Shown here: one piece after another, positions 31,801 to 42,847 of the stretch | Layout of the letters: each line of letters starts with the position of its first letter | Numbering within the stretch: position 1 is the first letter of the stretch | Origin: Reticulitermes speratus | Taxonomy: Eukaryota; Arthropoda; Insecta; Blattodea; Rhinotermitidae | NCBI GenBank assembly: GCA_021186555.1 | Contig: JAJKFL010000042.1 | Location: 9,091,781-9,155,780 of the forward strand | DNA length: 64,000 bases | Direction of reading: 5' to 3' | Notes under the pieces: model-generated | What the model was told of the DNA's origin: nothing | The model's database searches: none | What the model saw: the letters and a program-made list of their open reading frames with translations, nothing else | Translations under genes and position numbers: made by a program

Positions 31801-33307
31801 GTTGATAATCAGTAATATTACCAGTGGACGTTTTTGTACTTAAATTTATAAATTTCCAAATTTTGTGAACTGTTGAGGCCAAGAAGAACAGAGACTGTTG
31901 GTAGTTACAGAACTTATGTTGTAAACAAATTAATTTAATATAGTACTTGAACAATGTTACTCTTCTGTGACTGTGAATTAAATCTCAGATTTACGTACTT
32001 CCTTACAAGAAGAGAGTCCCAATATATGGCTATTTCTTCAGCTACAAATCCTATACGATCAAGGATTCAATTCGTCCAGGTTTTTCCCCACAAGAGTTTC
32101 GGCTTTTACGGATTTTAAAGAGCTCTGTCTTGATATCCCGCAAAATTTGGTTTGATATGCCAAATTTTCAGGTTTTCTGAGTCATAAACATAAGAAATTT
32201 CTTGAAACGTTTATGAAACTTTTGATTTCGCACAGTGGGAGAAAACATCTATAGGAGAAGGACAGTTATCAACCGGACATTAAGAGGAAGGAATAAGAGA
32301 GAGATAAGAAGTTGCGTAGATTAGTGATTTTAGAGTCTGGACTGAGACTGTGAAAGGTGAGGAACGGATATGTGAAGGGAAATCAGTGAGTGAACTGAAT
32401 TTATGAGTATTATTATTATAATTTAATTTTTGTATATGTTTTTTCATAACTTTCATCCAAGTTATCTCGTTGTAGTAACATTAATAAGTTACTCTTTTCC
32501 TTCTACTCCCACTACCTAAATCTCATTAAGTATTCCAGGTTATGATTTAATAAAATGGGATCCCTATGTATGATCTAGATGTGTTTTAAAATTATAGTAA
32601 CTTTCCTTTACTCTCTTCAATTTTTTTTAATAACTCTCGGTTTTTCTGGTTAAAGGTCAGCGTCATCAGATGTTTATGATAATAGTGAATTATGTAAGTG
32701 GAAGGAAGCGGTCGTGACTTTATTCGAGTTACCATGCTAACGTTTTTTATGAAGGAATTCAATAAAGCCATAAAATGCTCGGTCATATTATTGATCGACT
32801 GGCCGGGACTAACTTCAGGGTTTCTGAAAAAGGAACAGGCGTCCTGCCCCCAGCCTACCGCGAACTTCATTTGTTTTTCCCTTGTCGCAAATCGATGTAA
32901 CAATTACAAAACCAACTGTGTGGAATATCAGATAAACGAGATAACCGGCGCGATCATTTTAGGAAATGGAAACCCAGAAATATCCTGCCTGTTTGTAATC
33001 AGCTGCGTGTAAGCTCATCGTAAATGCAACACGGTAACTCCGTGCACGAAAATGCACGTGCCGATATTGCCTATCGTGACTCTGCTGATGTGTTTTTAGT
33101 CTGGAAATAACTGGGAAAATAATTGGTTAGTTTAGTAACATAAAAAGGAACGCTTTTCCGGGTTCACATGAAGTCAAATTTCCTTGTATGAATGAGAATT
33201 TTATAATAAACTTACATAAACAAAACTTGGCACGGTTTAATTTATTAATTCTTGTTAACGGTCTTTCTATTAACATTTTAAAGCCGAGTTGTTGCTATAT
33301 ATATATA
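31801..33307. other. No gene recognised
   Basis: Nothing supported. An (AT)n run leads into the MITE at 33308. Confidence 0.4.
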
Positions 33308-33389
33308 TACAGGGCATACACAAAAGAATGGTGCGGTTTTAATAGTGTTCACTCTTAAAACCGCACCATTCTTTTGTGTATGCCCTGTA
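33308..33389. mobile_element. 82-bp MITE-1 micro-copy
   Basis: TACAGGGCATACACAAAAGA and ATGGTGCGGTTTTAA pair with TTAAAACCGCACCATTC and TTTTGTGTATGCCCTGTA. Both arms are essentially perfect, and it is flanked by TA inside an (AT) run. The ends are identical to those of the 590-bp copy at 39772. Confidence 0.95.
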
Positions 33390-33539
33390 TATACTACCGG
33401 GTTCAATATACAGCAGTTCTACTGTCTGTCCACAGAGTGTGTTTATGTGTTTTGTATTTATCTCAAAACAAACATCGATCACTTCCCCACACAGCATTAA
33501 ATTATTAGTTTTGACAACCGAGACGGAGAGTGTTTACTG

Positions 33540-33860
33540 CGCGGTACGCAGTGCACTGAAAACAATTCAGGTCATCTTGATCTTTAAAGTGTTAATGGAT
33601 TACACACTTCAGACTGTCAAACCTATGCGTAACAAGTTTGCATCGTCGCCCTATTCTTACCATTCTTTATGTTTAAATTTTTTGTATATATGTGAACGTG
33701 TTCTTAAAAGGCACATCAGTTTTCTAACGCCATTCGCCCTTGTTCCAAAAAGCACTCCAAAAATTTACCTTTCTTTATTTTATACTACTCACATCAGTTT
33801 AGCAACAGTTACCCACCGTAAGTCTGATCGTGACGGTCGAGCAAGTATCGCTCCTGCTTG
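33540..33860 (+). other. Unassigned 161-codon open frame, repeat-derived
   Basis: The frame 33376-33861 begins inside the MITE and passes through TGTTTACTGCGCGGTACGCA, which recurs at 3585 and is therefore repetitive. No domain is recognised. I do not call it a gene. Confidence 0.3.
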
Positions 33861-33954
33861 AGAATATAGTATTTTAGAATAGGCGACGACTACTTCCTTC
33901 CACATCTTCTCCAATTCGTCTTATTAATAATGCTATAATACTTATCTCACATGC

Positions 33955-34515
33955 CTCAAAGACAGTAGCAAGGGTACTTAGAAGGAGGTGGGAAAAGAAA
34001 ATTAAGGACATGCTTGGAGGAGATAAGTTTGGATTTAGAAGAGGAAAAAAAAAGAACTAGGGATGTGATTGGGATGCTGAGAATAATATCAGAACGAACA
34101 GTGGACATAGACGAATGATGTGGTTGCTTCATAAATTGGCCGAAGGCATCTGACCGTGTCAACTGGACCAAATTAATGCGGATCCTAAAGGGAACTGGGA
34201 TAGACTGGCGCGAAAGGAGATTGATCAGCAAATTGTACATGACTCAGGTTGTTAAACTAGACTGTACGAAGGGGAGACAAGAAGAGTGAAGATTGGAAAA
34301 GAGGTTAGACAAAGATGCTGTTTGTCACCGATTCTATTCAAATTGTACAGCGAATAACTTACCAATGAAGGGTTTGGGGATTTCGGAGTAAAGGTACAAG
34401 TAATTCTCACGGTGGAATACGAGTATGCAGGTAATCTTGTGCTGCTCGCTAAGGGAGAAACGGTGCTACGGGTCATGATCGATAGACTGATTGAAGTTGG
34501 AACATATGAGATTGG
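33955..34515 (+). pseudogene. LINE reverse-transcriptase fragment, catalytic box mutated
   Basis: Across frames the plus strand reads LGGDKFGFRRGK, ISERTVDIDE, FINWPKASDRVNWTKLMRIL, GIDWRERRLISKLYMTQ, then EVRQRCCLSPILFKLYSE, and VEYEYAGNLVLLAKGE. These are RT motifs of an RTE-like element: A (FVDWEKAFDRVDW), B (RQGCCLSP) and C (YADDLVLLA). Motif A has N for the Asp, and motif C reads YAGN instead of YADD, so polymerase activity is lost. At least three frame changes and stops. About 200 bp of other sequence separate it from the LINE tail at 34730. Confidence 0.75.
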
Positions 34516-34729
34516 AGGCTTTTATTAAAATCTGTCAAGAAAATTCAAGTATGTTTAAAATCGGACAAAAATGGGAGACACTTTACATGAAGATATGTGC
34601 ATGTTTTAAGCTCAAGGACAATACAAAGAGAAGGCATTGTTACTTTTCATGGCAGCAGTGGTTAAGCGAATTCCCCATAATGTGTCGCTGTACGGTCATT
34701 TTCTGAACTCTTTAATGCCAAGCGTGGTG

Positions 34730-34935
34730 GTGTATTGCACAAAGTCAAGGAGGAGAGGAATATCCTACATACAATAAAAAGAAGAAAGGCTAACTGGATT
34801 GGTCACATCTTGCGTAGAAACTGCCTTCTAAAACACGTTATTGAAGGAAAGTTAGAAGGAAGGATAGAAATGACGGGAAGACGAGGAAAGAAGGCGTAAG
34901 CAGCTACTGGATGACATTAAGGAAAAGAGATTCTC
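34730..34935 (+). pseudogene. LINE-1 C-terminal fragment
   Basis: AAAGTCAAGGAGGAGAGGAA, GGCTAACTGGATTGGTCACA and AACTGCCTTCTAAAACACG match 23530-23720. Truncated at GGAAAAGAG where a SINE-D begins; a one-base insertion (GAGGAAAGAAGGCG) breaks the frame. Confidence 0.8.
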
Positions 34936-35161
34936 GATGGTGTCTTTGGAATTTTTCTTTGATATAATCCTTTCGGTCGCACTATGGCCCTGGGGTCGAC
35001 TCCGCCTCTAACAGAAATGAGTACCAGGAATATTTCCTGGGGAGTAAAGGCGATCGGTGCGTAGGGCTGACAACCTTACCACCTTCATGTGCCGATTGTC
35101 TAGAAATTTGGGAGCCTCAACCTCCTGGAACCCTAAGGGCCTGTCATGGGGTTGCTTTACC

Positions 35162-35162
<1 letters not shown>
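34936..35162 (+). mobile_element. SINE-D body, headless
   Basis: CTCGATGGTGTCTTTGGAAT, TCCTTTCGGTCGCACTATGG, CCACCTTCATGTGCCGATTG and GCCTGTCATGGGGTTGC TTTACC match SINE-D at 43110-43352. It begins at the position just after the B box, and a (TTA)n microsatellite (35163-35194) forms its tail. Confidence 0.85.
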
Positions 35163-35194
<32 letters not shown>

Positions 35195-35811
35195 TTCGGC
35201 GAGATTTCTTAGCTGTTTCCTATACGCGATTTTTCCCCAGGCAATAATGGTTATAATTATGCTAATGTTTTTCAGATTATTAATTTATGCATTTTGAGTG
35301 AGAAAATATGTCAAATTGACGTAGTTTGCATGGCTGAAAACAAAATATAATGTTGTATATTTCAGTACACACAGACAGGACTGTAATAGTTCCGTGTTTT
35401 TATGCACAGACACGTCTTCTGCGAAAGGGGGAAACAATCACTGCGTCGTCGTTTTGAGAAGAATTGGCATCATTTTGAATCGAAAATACATCTGCATTGC
35501 AGTTTATTTCAGACATTACGGAAATTAGAGCAGATGCGCTGGCTGATGGCACAGAGAATCATTTGGTGACGGAGATTTGTTACTGCGAGACGACCTGGCG
35601 ACAAAGCAAGTAGCTCCGTGATGGCCCTGTAGCTAGAAAAATCGCTGCTATATATCTGTGCTAATTACGTTTTTATTACCATAATCTGTAGCACTTTGAA
35701 ACGCGACGTCTCTTCAAACCTAGCAGTTGCTAATTATTTGCTAATTGGTGTATGCTACAGGATGTATCAGAATGTGTACGCTACATAGTTCACAAGAAAT
35801 AGGACAAATTA

Positions 35812-36095
35812 GGACCCGGGTTAGCATAATCAGTGTAACTTGGCTGCGGATTCGGACAGCGAAGAATCGTAGTTCGATTCCCGACAGGACAAGGATTTAT
35901 ATCTTCTCCAACACAAAGACGGCTCTGGTCCGTTCCCAACATTGTTTAATGAATATCGGGGGGGGGGGGGGGGGATTTTCCGGGAAAAATCGGCTGGGGC
36001 GTGAAGCTGACCACTTACCTACATCTAGTGCCGAGGTCACAAATATGTGGATTTCTGCCTCTACACCCCAGATATAGCTTTATGGCTTGCACAAG
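35812..36095 (+). mobile_element. SINE-C copy with G18 run
   Basis: GTAGTTCGATTCCCGACAGG (B box), ACAAGGATTTATATCTTCTC, GGCTGGGGCGTGAAGCTGAC and GCTTTATGGCTTGC. A homopolymer of about 17-18 G at 35957-35974 sits where other copies have GGTA...CCGG; the length is uncertain. Confidence 0.7.
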
Positions 36096-36404
36096 TAAAA
36101 CTTCACCTTTGCTCTATCAGATAAGAGTAAGCTTGTGATTGCATATTACCAATGACAAGAATTTAAACTTTATTCATATCTAACCTCTGCTGTAGATTCA
36201 GAAAATTTGTTAGCTTCTTTCGTACCCTGGTCGCTTTATCCTCAGGAAAGAACCCCGGTACCAGTTGCAAAGGAGGCTGTATGGACCTGTGGTCGCTGTG
36301 GTGTAGATTTCCATGCACTTGCTCTTTACTGAAGTCCTGTATCCAGTAGACAGTTGCTTCACTTCCATGACTGCCATAAAAATTAATACTTGAATATTGA
36401 AGTG

Positions 36405-36665
36405 TTCTGGGATATGGGTGGCCTTCCAGCTTGGGGTTGGGCGAGTGCTAACAACTCCTCACCTAAAAAAATTACCATGTTACGAACAACTATACAAAGC
36501 CTCGGACCTGGACTGATTCTTTGGCTCGGGATAGGGACAGGTGGGGGGCTCTTGTGAGTGCGGGTAATGAACCTTCGGTTTCCACAAAACGCGGGGAATT
36601 TCTTGACTAGATGACGACCTGCTAGCTTCTCAAGAAGGACTCTGCTCCATGGGATTAGTTAGTTA
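36405..36665 (+). pseudogene. LINE-2 3' end with the array-founder segment
   Basis: Contains ACTCCTCACCTAAAAAAATT, CCATGTTACGAACAACTATA, CAAAGCCTCGG, then SLARDRDRWGALVSAGNEPS and the LINE-2 3' UTR (GGGGAATTTCTTGACTAGAT, CTGCTCCATGGGATTAGTTA). The ACCATGTTACG...CAAAGCCTC segment is the single-copy form of the unit amplified at 61683-62552. Confidence 0.65.
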
Positions 36666-36790
36666 GTTGTGGGATATGATCCCGTGTCGAGTGGAAAATA
36701 GTTACAGACATTTCCCGAAACGTCGGTAACTGTTTACCTGTCAACATGACTAATATCCCAGAAGGCTTTAATATGTGTCAGCACCGTTGT
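36665..36790. mobile_element. Family-F foldback remnant
   Basis: GATATGATCCCGTGTCGAGT, GGAAAATAGTTACAGACATT, TCCCGAAACGTCGGTAACTG and ACTAATATCCCAGAAGGC: arms and GAAAC-GUCG-GUA of family F, stem II missing. Confidence 0.55.
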
Positions 36791-37376
36791 GAGAAAAACA
36801 GATCTGGAAAAGAAGTGCTTAATTTTGTCTATTTTGCAGGTTTCTTTCTCACTTTGTCAGCAGTAACCAGTAGTCACTACTTTAAATGCAGAGCAGTTCA
36901 TATCTTCCTTTGACGGTCCTTGTAGCGAGACATTAATAACTTCCAAAGAAAAGTTCTTGGAATTTTCAATTAAATGATAGCAGTGTTTTGGTACGGTTTT
37001 CTCATTTATAAAGTTTAACTCTACTGACTTCAGTTAAATTTGCAGCCGTATTTCGAAACGTAAATCTTTGTTAATATATTTCTATTATATTTCAAAACGG
37101 TTTTATAATGATTTCATTCCTACGCTTTTCAGTAATTGTGCTCATAAGCAGATGTAATGCTTCATGAATTCATTACAACTTCTGCTTCTATAGACTACGT
37201 CATACAAAGCAAATTCTTTAGTTCGTATTGCACAGCAGCTCCATACCAGACATTTAATTTGTCTTGGCATTTCCTCTTAACACAACTACCAATTCCTTTA
37301 AGTTATTTCACGACGCACTTGGTGTTGAAAATGATACGGTCTAACAACGAATTATAGGATGATTAAAAATATTTAA
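36791..37376. other. No gene recognised
   Basis: AT-rich, featureless. Confidence 0.4.
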
Positions 37377-37467
37377 TTGGAAAGGATTTAAATTAAGTTT
37401 CAGACCAACTGATGCACACTAAAACCACTTTTTATGTAGCTTTATTATTAAAATTGTTAAAATTGTA

Positions 37468-37506
37468 CCCCAACACGTGTTTCGATCCTAGGATCATCGT
37501 CAGGGG
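37468..37506 (-). ncRNA. Hammerhead ribozyme candidate (left arm)
   Basis: Minus strand: CCC, core CUGACGA (37503-37497), extra U, stem II GAUCC-UA-GGAUC, GAAAC, ACGU, GUU, GGGG. The core is intact; the cleavage triplet is GUU instead of GUA, which is allowed (H = A, C or U) but usually slower. Stem I 3 bp. Confidence 0.68.
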
Positions 37507-37529
37507 TTTTTTTTTGCTAGACCATAGTA

Positions 37530-37970
37530 CTCTTCACCATACACAGCAGTACCATAGTACTCTTCACCGTACAACAGGCAGTACTATGTACTCTCACCGT
37601 ACAACAGGCAGTACTAAGTACTCTTCACCGTACAACAGGCAGTACTATAGTACTCTTCACCGTACAACAGGCAGTACCATAGTACTCTTCACCATACAAC
37701 AGCAGTACATAGTACTCTTCACGTACAACAGGCAGTACCATAGTACTCTTCACCGTACAACAGGCAGTACATAGTACTCTTCACCGTACAACAGGCAGTA
37801 CCATAGTACTCTTCACCGTACAACAGGCAGTACCATAGTACCCTTCACCGTACAACAGGCAGTACCATAGTACTCTTCACCGTACAACAGGCAGTACCAT
37901 AGTACTCTTCACCGTACAACAGCAGTACCATAGTACTCTTCACCACACAACACGCAGTACACTTCGCTTC
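37530..37970. repeat. 32-bp tandem array inside the foldback element
   Basis: Unit CAGTACCATAGTACTCTTC plus ACCGTACAACAGG, about 13 copies. Several units lack single bases (GCAGTACATAGT, CTCTCACC, CTTCACGTAC), so period slips between 29 and 32. Such single-base losses may be real or consensus errors. Confidence 0.93.
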
Positions 37971-38153
37971 CCACAAAAACATATCACATACCTTTAATAG
38001 CACGATCCCACACGTCAGCACTTCCGCAATCTACTATCTACAGTACTTTTACAATTTTACAACTTTTAACGAGTCTTTTTACAAGATTTTCTAAAGTGCC
38101 GATAGAATATTTAAAATCATGTGATTGAAGTGACAGTAGCTTTCAACAAAAAA

Positions 38154-38191
38154 CCCCTGACGATGATCCTAGGATCGAAACACGTGTAGGG
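38154..38191 (+). ncRNA. Hammerhead ribozyme candidate (right arm)
   Basis: CCC (38154-38156), core CUGACGA (38157-38163), extra U, stem II GAUCC-UA-GGAUC (38165-38176), GAAAC, ACGU, GUA (38186-38188), GGG. Predicted cleavage after 38188. CACGUG at 38181-38186 is self-complementary, allowing a dimer through stem III. Confidence 0.72.
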
Positions 38192-38320
38192 GTACAATTT
38201 TAACAATTTTAATAATAAAGCTACATAAAAAGTGGTTTTAGTGTGCATCAGTTGGTCTGAAACTTAATTTGATATGACGAAGATGCACGGTGTCAACAGT
38301 GTGAAATTTGGAAAGGATTT

Positions 38321-39430
38321 GTAAGGAAACGATCGTGGCCGATAGAGTGACAACTTCCAACCTCTAGACACGGAATCTGATCAAGCAGTATAATTATTAC
38401 TTTTCATCATGAAGTTCAGTATTTATATTACGTCGACTTTCATTTAACAATAATCGATTTATTGAGTAATTTGGGTGCTTTGTTTGTCTTCCCATCTCAT
38501 ATTTTAAATCGTAAAGACTGACGTTTACGAATCTGTAGTTTTCTTCCCCACCGCTAAAAAGCACATTGCCTTTTCATGACCGGCATCAGTTTGTTAATGC
38601 TGTTTAGCAAATAATCGCTGTTTTTCACTCTGAAGAGCCATACGGAACGCGCAAAATAAATATGGCGCGTAGTCAATACACAGAGTGCTTTTATGTTAAA
38701 GCAGCTGTTGAGTTTGTTTCGGAAGTTTCTTGTAGCCGTACTGAAAGCGATAACGTACTGCGTGTCGAATTTCCATAAAAATTTAATTTCTTTATAGTTA
38801 CTTGCCTCGTCAAATACACAACGTAATTGTTCATTTTCTTGTCCAAAAACTGAAGTACAAAACTTCGAGATTTATTAACGTAGAGTTAGAAAAAAGTTTT
38901 AGTTACGAAGTTGAGGGGACGGCATTCTGTATGATCACTTCTTAAGTGGTTAAGAATCACCCACACAGTTCCAATTACAGGAGAGAAGTGACACACAGAG
39001 ACGGGTCATCTGGAAGTAGTGTCGTGGCAATGTGGGTTCTGTCTGGTTCCTCCATTTAACTTCTAGGGAAGTATTTGCTCAATAAAAGTCAAGCCAACTT
39101 CCCTTAGCAGCCACAAGTCTCCTTACCTCTTTCTCTTATCCGAAATTAATCCTTCTACTTCTGAGAATGAGATCGGACCAGCTTCGCCGCTAAGAGAAAC
39201 CAGTAATTAATCTTCTCCTTGTCCTCTGCATTTTCTTTCTCCTCTTCCGCTTCATGTACGCCCCACTCATTTCCTTTCTACCTCTCGCTTATTGTTCCAA
39301 AAGCAACTGGGGTCACATTCGTAGAGTTAAAAGACCCGCACTTAATGAGGCTCTTCAAGACTCCAGATGCTCCGTACTTGATCATTCTGTTATGGCAGCA
39401 ATAAATATTGAAACTCGCCCTCTTATTAGA
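38321..39430. other. No gene recognised
   Basis: Pyrimidine-rich stretch at 39215-39295. Nothing exon-like is supported. Confidence 0.4.
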
Positions 39431-39520
39431 CACGACGCAGTATAGTCTGATAGAAATTTACCGACGTTTCGGAGGAACGTACTGCTTACATCTTCATTGC
39501 CGAAGAGTAAGACATGCAAG
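39431..39520. mobile_element. Family-F foldback remnant
   Basis: ACACGACGCAGTATAGTCTG, ATTTACCGACGTTTCGGAGG and CTTACATCTTCATTGCCGAA; on the minus strand AUGAAGA-U...CC-GAAAC-GUCG-GUA. Core first bases changed. Confidence 0.5.
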
Positions 39521-39771
39521 TCAGAGTCATGTTGCGGCTAGCGATCAGTCAGTCATTTCGTCTTGGTGTTGAGCCCCCTTTGGGGCACGACCAGATATCA
39601 GTATTTGTGTAAATACTGTTTCCGTACTGTCTTGGTACGCCCTCGCTGATGTGAGAGTGGGTCTACCCTATGTCAGGGGTGACATCTTTTTCTGTAGTAC
39701 TTGTCTACATAGTATAGAGTTTGACTATTTACAAGTGCATGGTAATTTAAAGTTTTGAAGGCAATATACAA

Positions 39772-40361
39772 TACAGGGCATACACAAAAGAATGGTGCGG
39801 TTTCAAAAGTGAATAAAAATTTATTTCTCACCTTACACGGGCACAACATACACCGTCAGTGGCGGCAACTGTCCAAGTTTCTCATTTGGTAATTACAATC
39901 CTTCAATGTGTGCACCCTGGGTCACACGACACACATCCACACGGTAATCAAACTCATCCCAGACCCGGTGTAGCATGTCCGCTGTAATGGCCTGCAGTGC
40001 ATGCGTTATCCGATCACGAATTTCATGGATGGACGTGGGCAATGGTGGTACATAAACGCTGTCTTTAACGAACCCCCAAAGAAAGAAATCGCAAGGTGTA
40101 AGATCTGGCGAACGGGGTGGCCAAGGGAGAAGGTTCTTGTCTCCATTTGCAGCAGCAGGTCCGATCCAGCGCTGTGGAAGAACACGATTGAGAAGCACTC
40201 GTACATTCCTGTGAAAATGCACACATTGAAGGATTGTAATTACCAAATGAGAACCTTGGACAGTTGCCGCCGCTGACGGTGTATGTTGTGCCCGTGTAAG
40301 GTGAGAAATAAATTTTTTATTCACTTTTGAAACCGCACCATTCTTTTGTGTATGCCCTGTA
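39772..40361. mobile_element. 590-bp MITE-1 with ~142-bp inverted arms
   Basis: Ends TACAGGGCATACACAAAAGA on both sides, flanked by TA. Arms run 39772-39913 and 40218-40361 with only a few mismatches; they include GTGAGAAATAAATTT and CAGTTGCCGCC. The middle carries a transposase C-terminal fragment. The two 82-bp copies at 5311 and 33308 consist of the outermost ~35 bp of each arm. Confidence 0.92.
39893..40217 (-). pseudogene. Tc1/mariner-type transposase C-terminal fragment
   Basis: Minus-strand translation LLNRVLPQRWIGPAAANGDK, LLPWPPRSPDLTPCDFFLWG, FVKDSVYVPPLPTSIHEIRD ... GAHIEGL-stop. The WPPRSPDLTPCDFFLWG box is the region around the last catalytic Asp/Glu of IS630-Tc1-mariner enzymes (family knowledge). 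The N-terminal DNA-binding part and the first two catalytic acids are absent. The frame continues upstream to 40324 only because the inverted arm happens to stay open. Cannot act as an enzyme. Confidence 0.8.
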
Positions 40362-41150
40362 TATACATGTGAGAAAGTTCAGGTTAACGTGGATAAACAG
40401 GGGGAAGTACACGGCCCTGCGAGCGAGCCAATGGGAGACGGATAAACCAGGAAGAGACAGGGAACAGGAAACAGAAAGAGAGGCGTAAGGAGAAATATTT
40501 CAGAATATTAATTTTATTATCATAAAAATGTAATACCTACTCTGTCAGCTACATTATTTCGCTTTAAGTATCAAATTCATGGCTCAGATACTTCGTTTTA
40601 TTTCAGAGTCACTTAAAAATGACTGTAAATTTTGGATTTTAAGTAGCTAGGTCATGAAAATTACTCTTGAAATGTTAAAATGTCACGTGCACATTTTCGG
40701 CTTTTGACGTTAGGAATTGTTCTGGGCTTTGACGCCGTGTACTCTTGTATGTAGATATCGATATATCGATATTTTGGAGGAATATGCCGCCTTTATGTTC
40801 AGGGCTGAAAAATCCATCGTTAAAACATGACGCAATACTTTGTCTCTAAATATGGGGGCAGCATGTTAGTCCCAAATATCGAATCTACATAAGGGGCTAC
40901 ACGATATTGTACGTTATGGGTAAAACAAATATTTTGTGTTTAATTTCGGTATATTGAACTCAGTATTTACACCAAATGTTCATATTAGAACGCGTTTAGA
41001 CGCATTGGAGAGATTTTCTCTAAAATGCGGAGGGTTGGGAAGAGGGAGGCGGATTGCTTTCACCATACTCTTTCATTTTTGAGAGGTAGGGTCGTCCATG
41101 TCTGTATGGAACTGCGTCCTCTAATGGGGCCATTGTCAACCCCCCCCCCC
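40362..41150. other. No gene; C13 run
   Basis: A C-rich homopolymer at about 41141-41153. Around 40755-40820 a TATCGATATATCGATA palindrome. Nothing else recognised. Confidence 0.4.
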
Positions 41151-41154
41151 CCAC

Positions 41155-41345
41155 CCCGGTGATAGATGAATGAATATGAAGAACTGGTGGAATGGTAATT
41201 GACAAGGAAAAAAAAAGAACTTGTAGAAAAATCTGTCCCAGGGACACTTTACCACAAATCTCACATGGAGTGGCCTGAGATTTAACACGGTCCTCCGCAC
41301 TGAGAAGTGCCGGGATAGCTCAGTTGCTTAGTGAAAATACGAACG
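41155..41345 (-). mobile_element. SINE-E fragment, reverse
   Basis: TGATAGATGAATGAATATGA, AATCTGTCCCAGGGACACTT and CACAAATCTCACATGGAGTG match SINE-E; a SINE-C-like GCCGGGATAGCTCAGTTG sits at its right edge (41313). Confidence 0.6.
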
Positions 41346-41374
41346 GAAAATCGGGGGTGACTTCCAGTAGCTTC

Positions 41375-41590
41375 CAATAGCTTAGAAACTGCCTTCTAAA
41401 AGACGCTGTTGAGGGAAAGATATAAGGTGCGGGAAGACGAGGAAGAAGACGTAAGCAGCTATTGGGTACCTTAAGTGAAAGAGAAGGCACTGGAATTTGA
41501 AAGAGGAAGCATTATGTCGCGCTCTTTGGAGAACTCGCTTTGGAAGCGGCTATGGACCTGTCGTAAAGACAGACTGCGTGATGAATGTAT
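41375..41590 (+). pseudogene. LINE-1 C-terminal fragment
   Basis: AAACTGCCTTCTAAAAGACG, GGAAGACGAGGAAGAAGACG and GGCTATGGACCTGTCGTAAA, ending GACTGCGTGATGAATG. Short and mutated (TTGAAAGAGGAAGCATTATG). Confidence 0.75.
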
Positions 41591-42845
41591 GTGTGGTTTC
41601 CAGAGCCGGTATGGACAGTTCAGAGAAAAGAAAGACTTGTGCTCCTGCCAAGAATCGAAGTCTTATTTCCCGGTTCACAAACTTTATGTAGCACAGATAA
41701 ATAAGCTGTTAACCCAGCACAGAGTTACAGTAGTTGCTGTGTTACAGTGTTCAGGCTGTCGCCTGTGGTTATCCGGTTTTGGGGAGAACATGGCTGGAGG
41801 AACAAGACAGTTTGGCATGATAGATCTCAGAAGTACCACCCACTGGCGCCTGTATTTCAGTACAAAATGGACGTATTCAAAGTTATGAAAGCAGTTAAAG
41901 TTGTATTACGTAACGTACTATTCAGGCTGCTTCTACCGTTCAAAAACTCTTTAACTTAAAATCAACAGCTCTGGTGTCGAGTCTTAGCAGGAATCACCAA
42001 CATGTTTCGGGTAACGGGCAAATTGATATGACTAAAAGTTGATATAATAAGACCACGTAAATAAGTCTCGTATACGGTAAAGACGATGTTTATGGCTTTC
42101 CACTCTGTCTACTGTCGCATTTCCCTCTTGCTTCTTCTGTTCTCTCAACAAACCAAAAGCGCGTGTCGAGTAACATGTTGGCCTTAACAAAAATTCTTGG
42201 GAACAAAATGGCTGGACGGCTGGAGATGAATATAGGGAATTATGCTGGAAGGGAAAGTGAAATATATCGAGAGAGATGTGGAGGGTGTCCTTCCAGGGGA
42301 CTGCTTTCAGTGGCTTCTGTGTATCATAAAGGCATTTGAAATTCTAAAACTTAATTCGTACAATCATCAATAATGATACTTAATTTGAAGCATGCTGAGA
42401 AAAAAATGTCTATGTCCATGCAACCCGTTTTGTCGATATTAAAAAAATCGTCAAAAATAGCTAACCCCAGTTACCTGGGAATTTCTTGAATGGAACTAAG
42501 ATTACCAACAGAATGTGATACAGTAATAGTAAGCAATCAGGTTTGTTTTTTTCCGCGCGGCCATTTCTTGGGCTCTGTGCCATGATGATGAAGGCATTAC
42601 GATAACTCTAAACGTTGGAAAATTCTCAACGACACGTCACATCCCAGGTGATTTAAATCTTCAGCGACACCGCTGTGAGGGCTTCATATCTCGCATAAAA
42701 TTTCCCTCTCTATTGCTTAAAATTATATCAGTTTTGCCTGCGTACTGTTTTGATTTTCACAACACAGGTATAAGTGGTGCCGCCTGGTGTGTAAAGCCTG
42801 AAGCTCTGATTGCGTATTTTAATAGGCGTATAAGATACTGCCAAG
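41591..42845. other. No gene recognised
   Basis: A weak family-F-like stretch (GATGATGAAGGCATTACG, TAAACGTTGG) at 42585-42630. No supported exon. Confidence 0.4.
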
Positions 42846-42847
42846 GG

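Larger units (their letters stand above)
37390..38307 (+). mobile_element. Foldback element with two hammerheads and an internal array
   Basis: TTGGAAAGGATTT is duplicated at 37377-37389 and 38308-38320. Arms of about 125 bp (AAATTAAGTTTCAGACCAAC... and its reverse ending 38272) are almost identical. The right side alone has the tail GAAGATGCACGGTGTCAACA. Each arm carries a hammerhead motif pointing outward. Between the arms are a 32-bp minisatellite and about 180 bp of AT-rich DNA, with no coding capacity. The best-preserved member of the set. Confidence 0.92.

Noticed and set aside
33376-33861. 161-codon frame as a gene
   Set aside because: Begins in a MITE and includes a dispersed repeat; no domain, signal peptide or splice context.
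37412-37774. 120-codon frame rich in Tyr, His and Ser
   Set aside because: Starts in a foldback arm and runs through the 32-bp array.
40001-40276. 91-codon plus-strand frame opposite the transposase
   Set aside because: Antisense shadow of the transposase fragment and its inverted arm.
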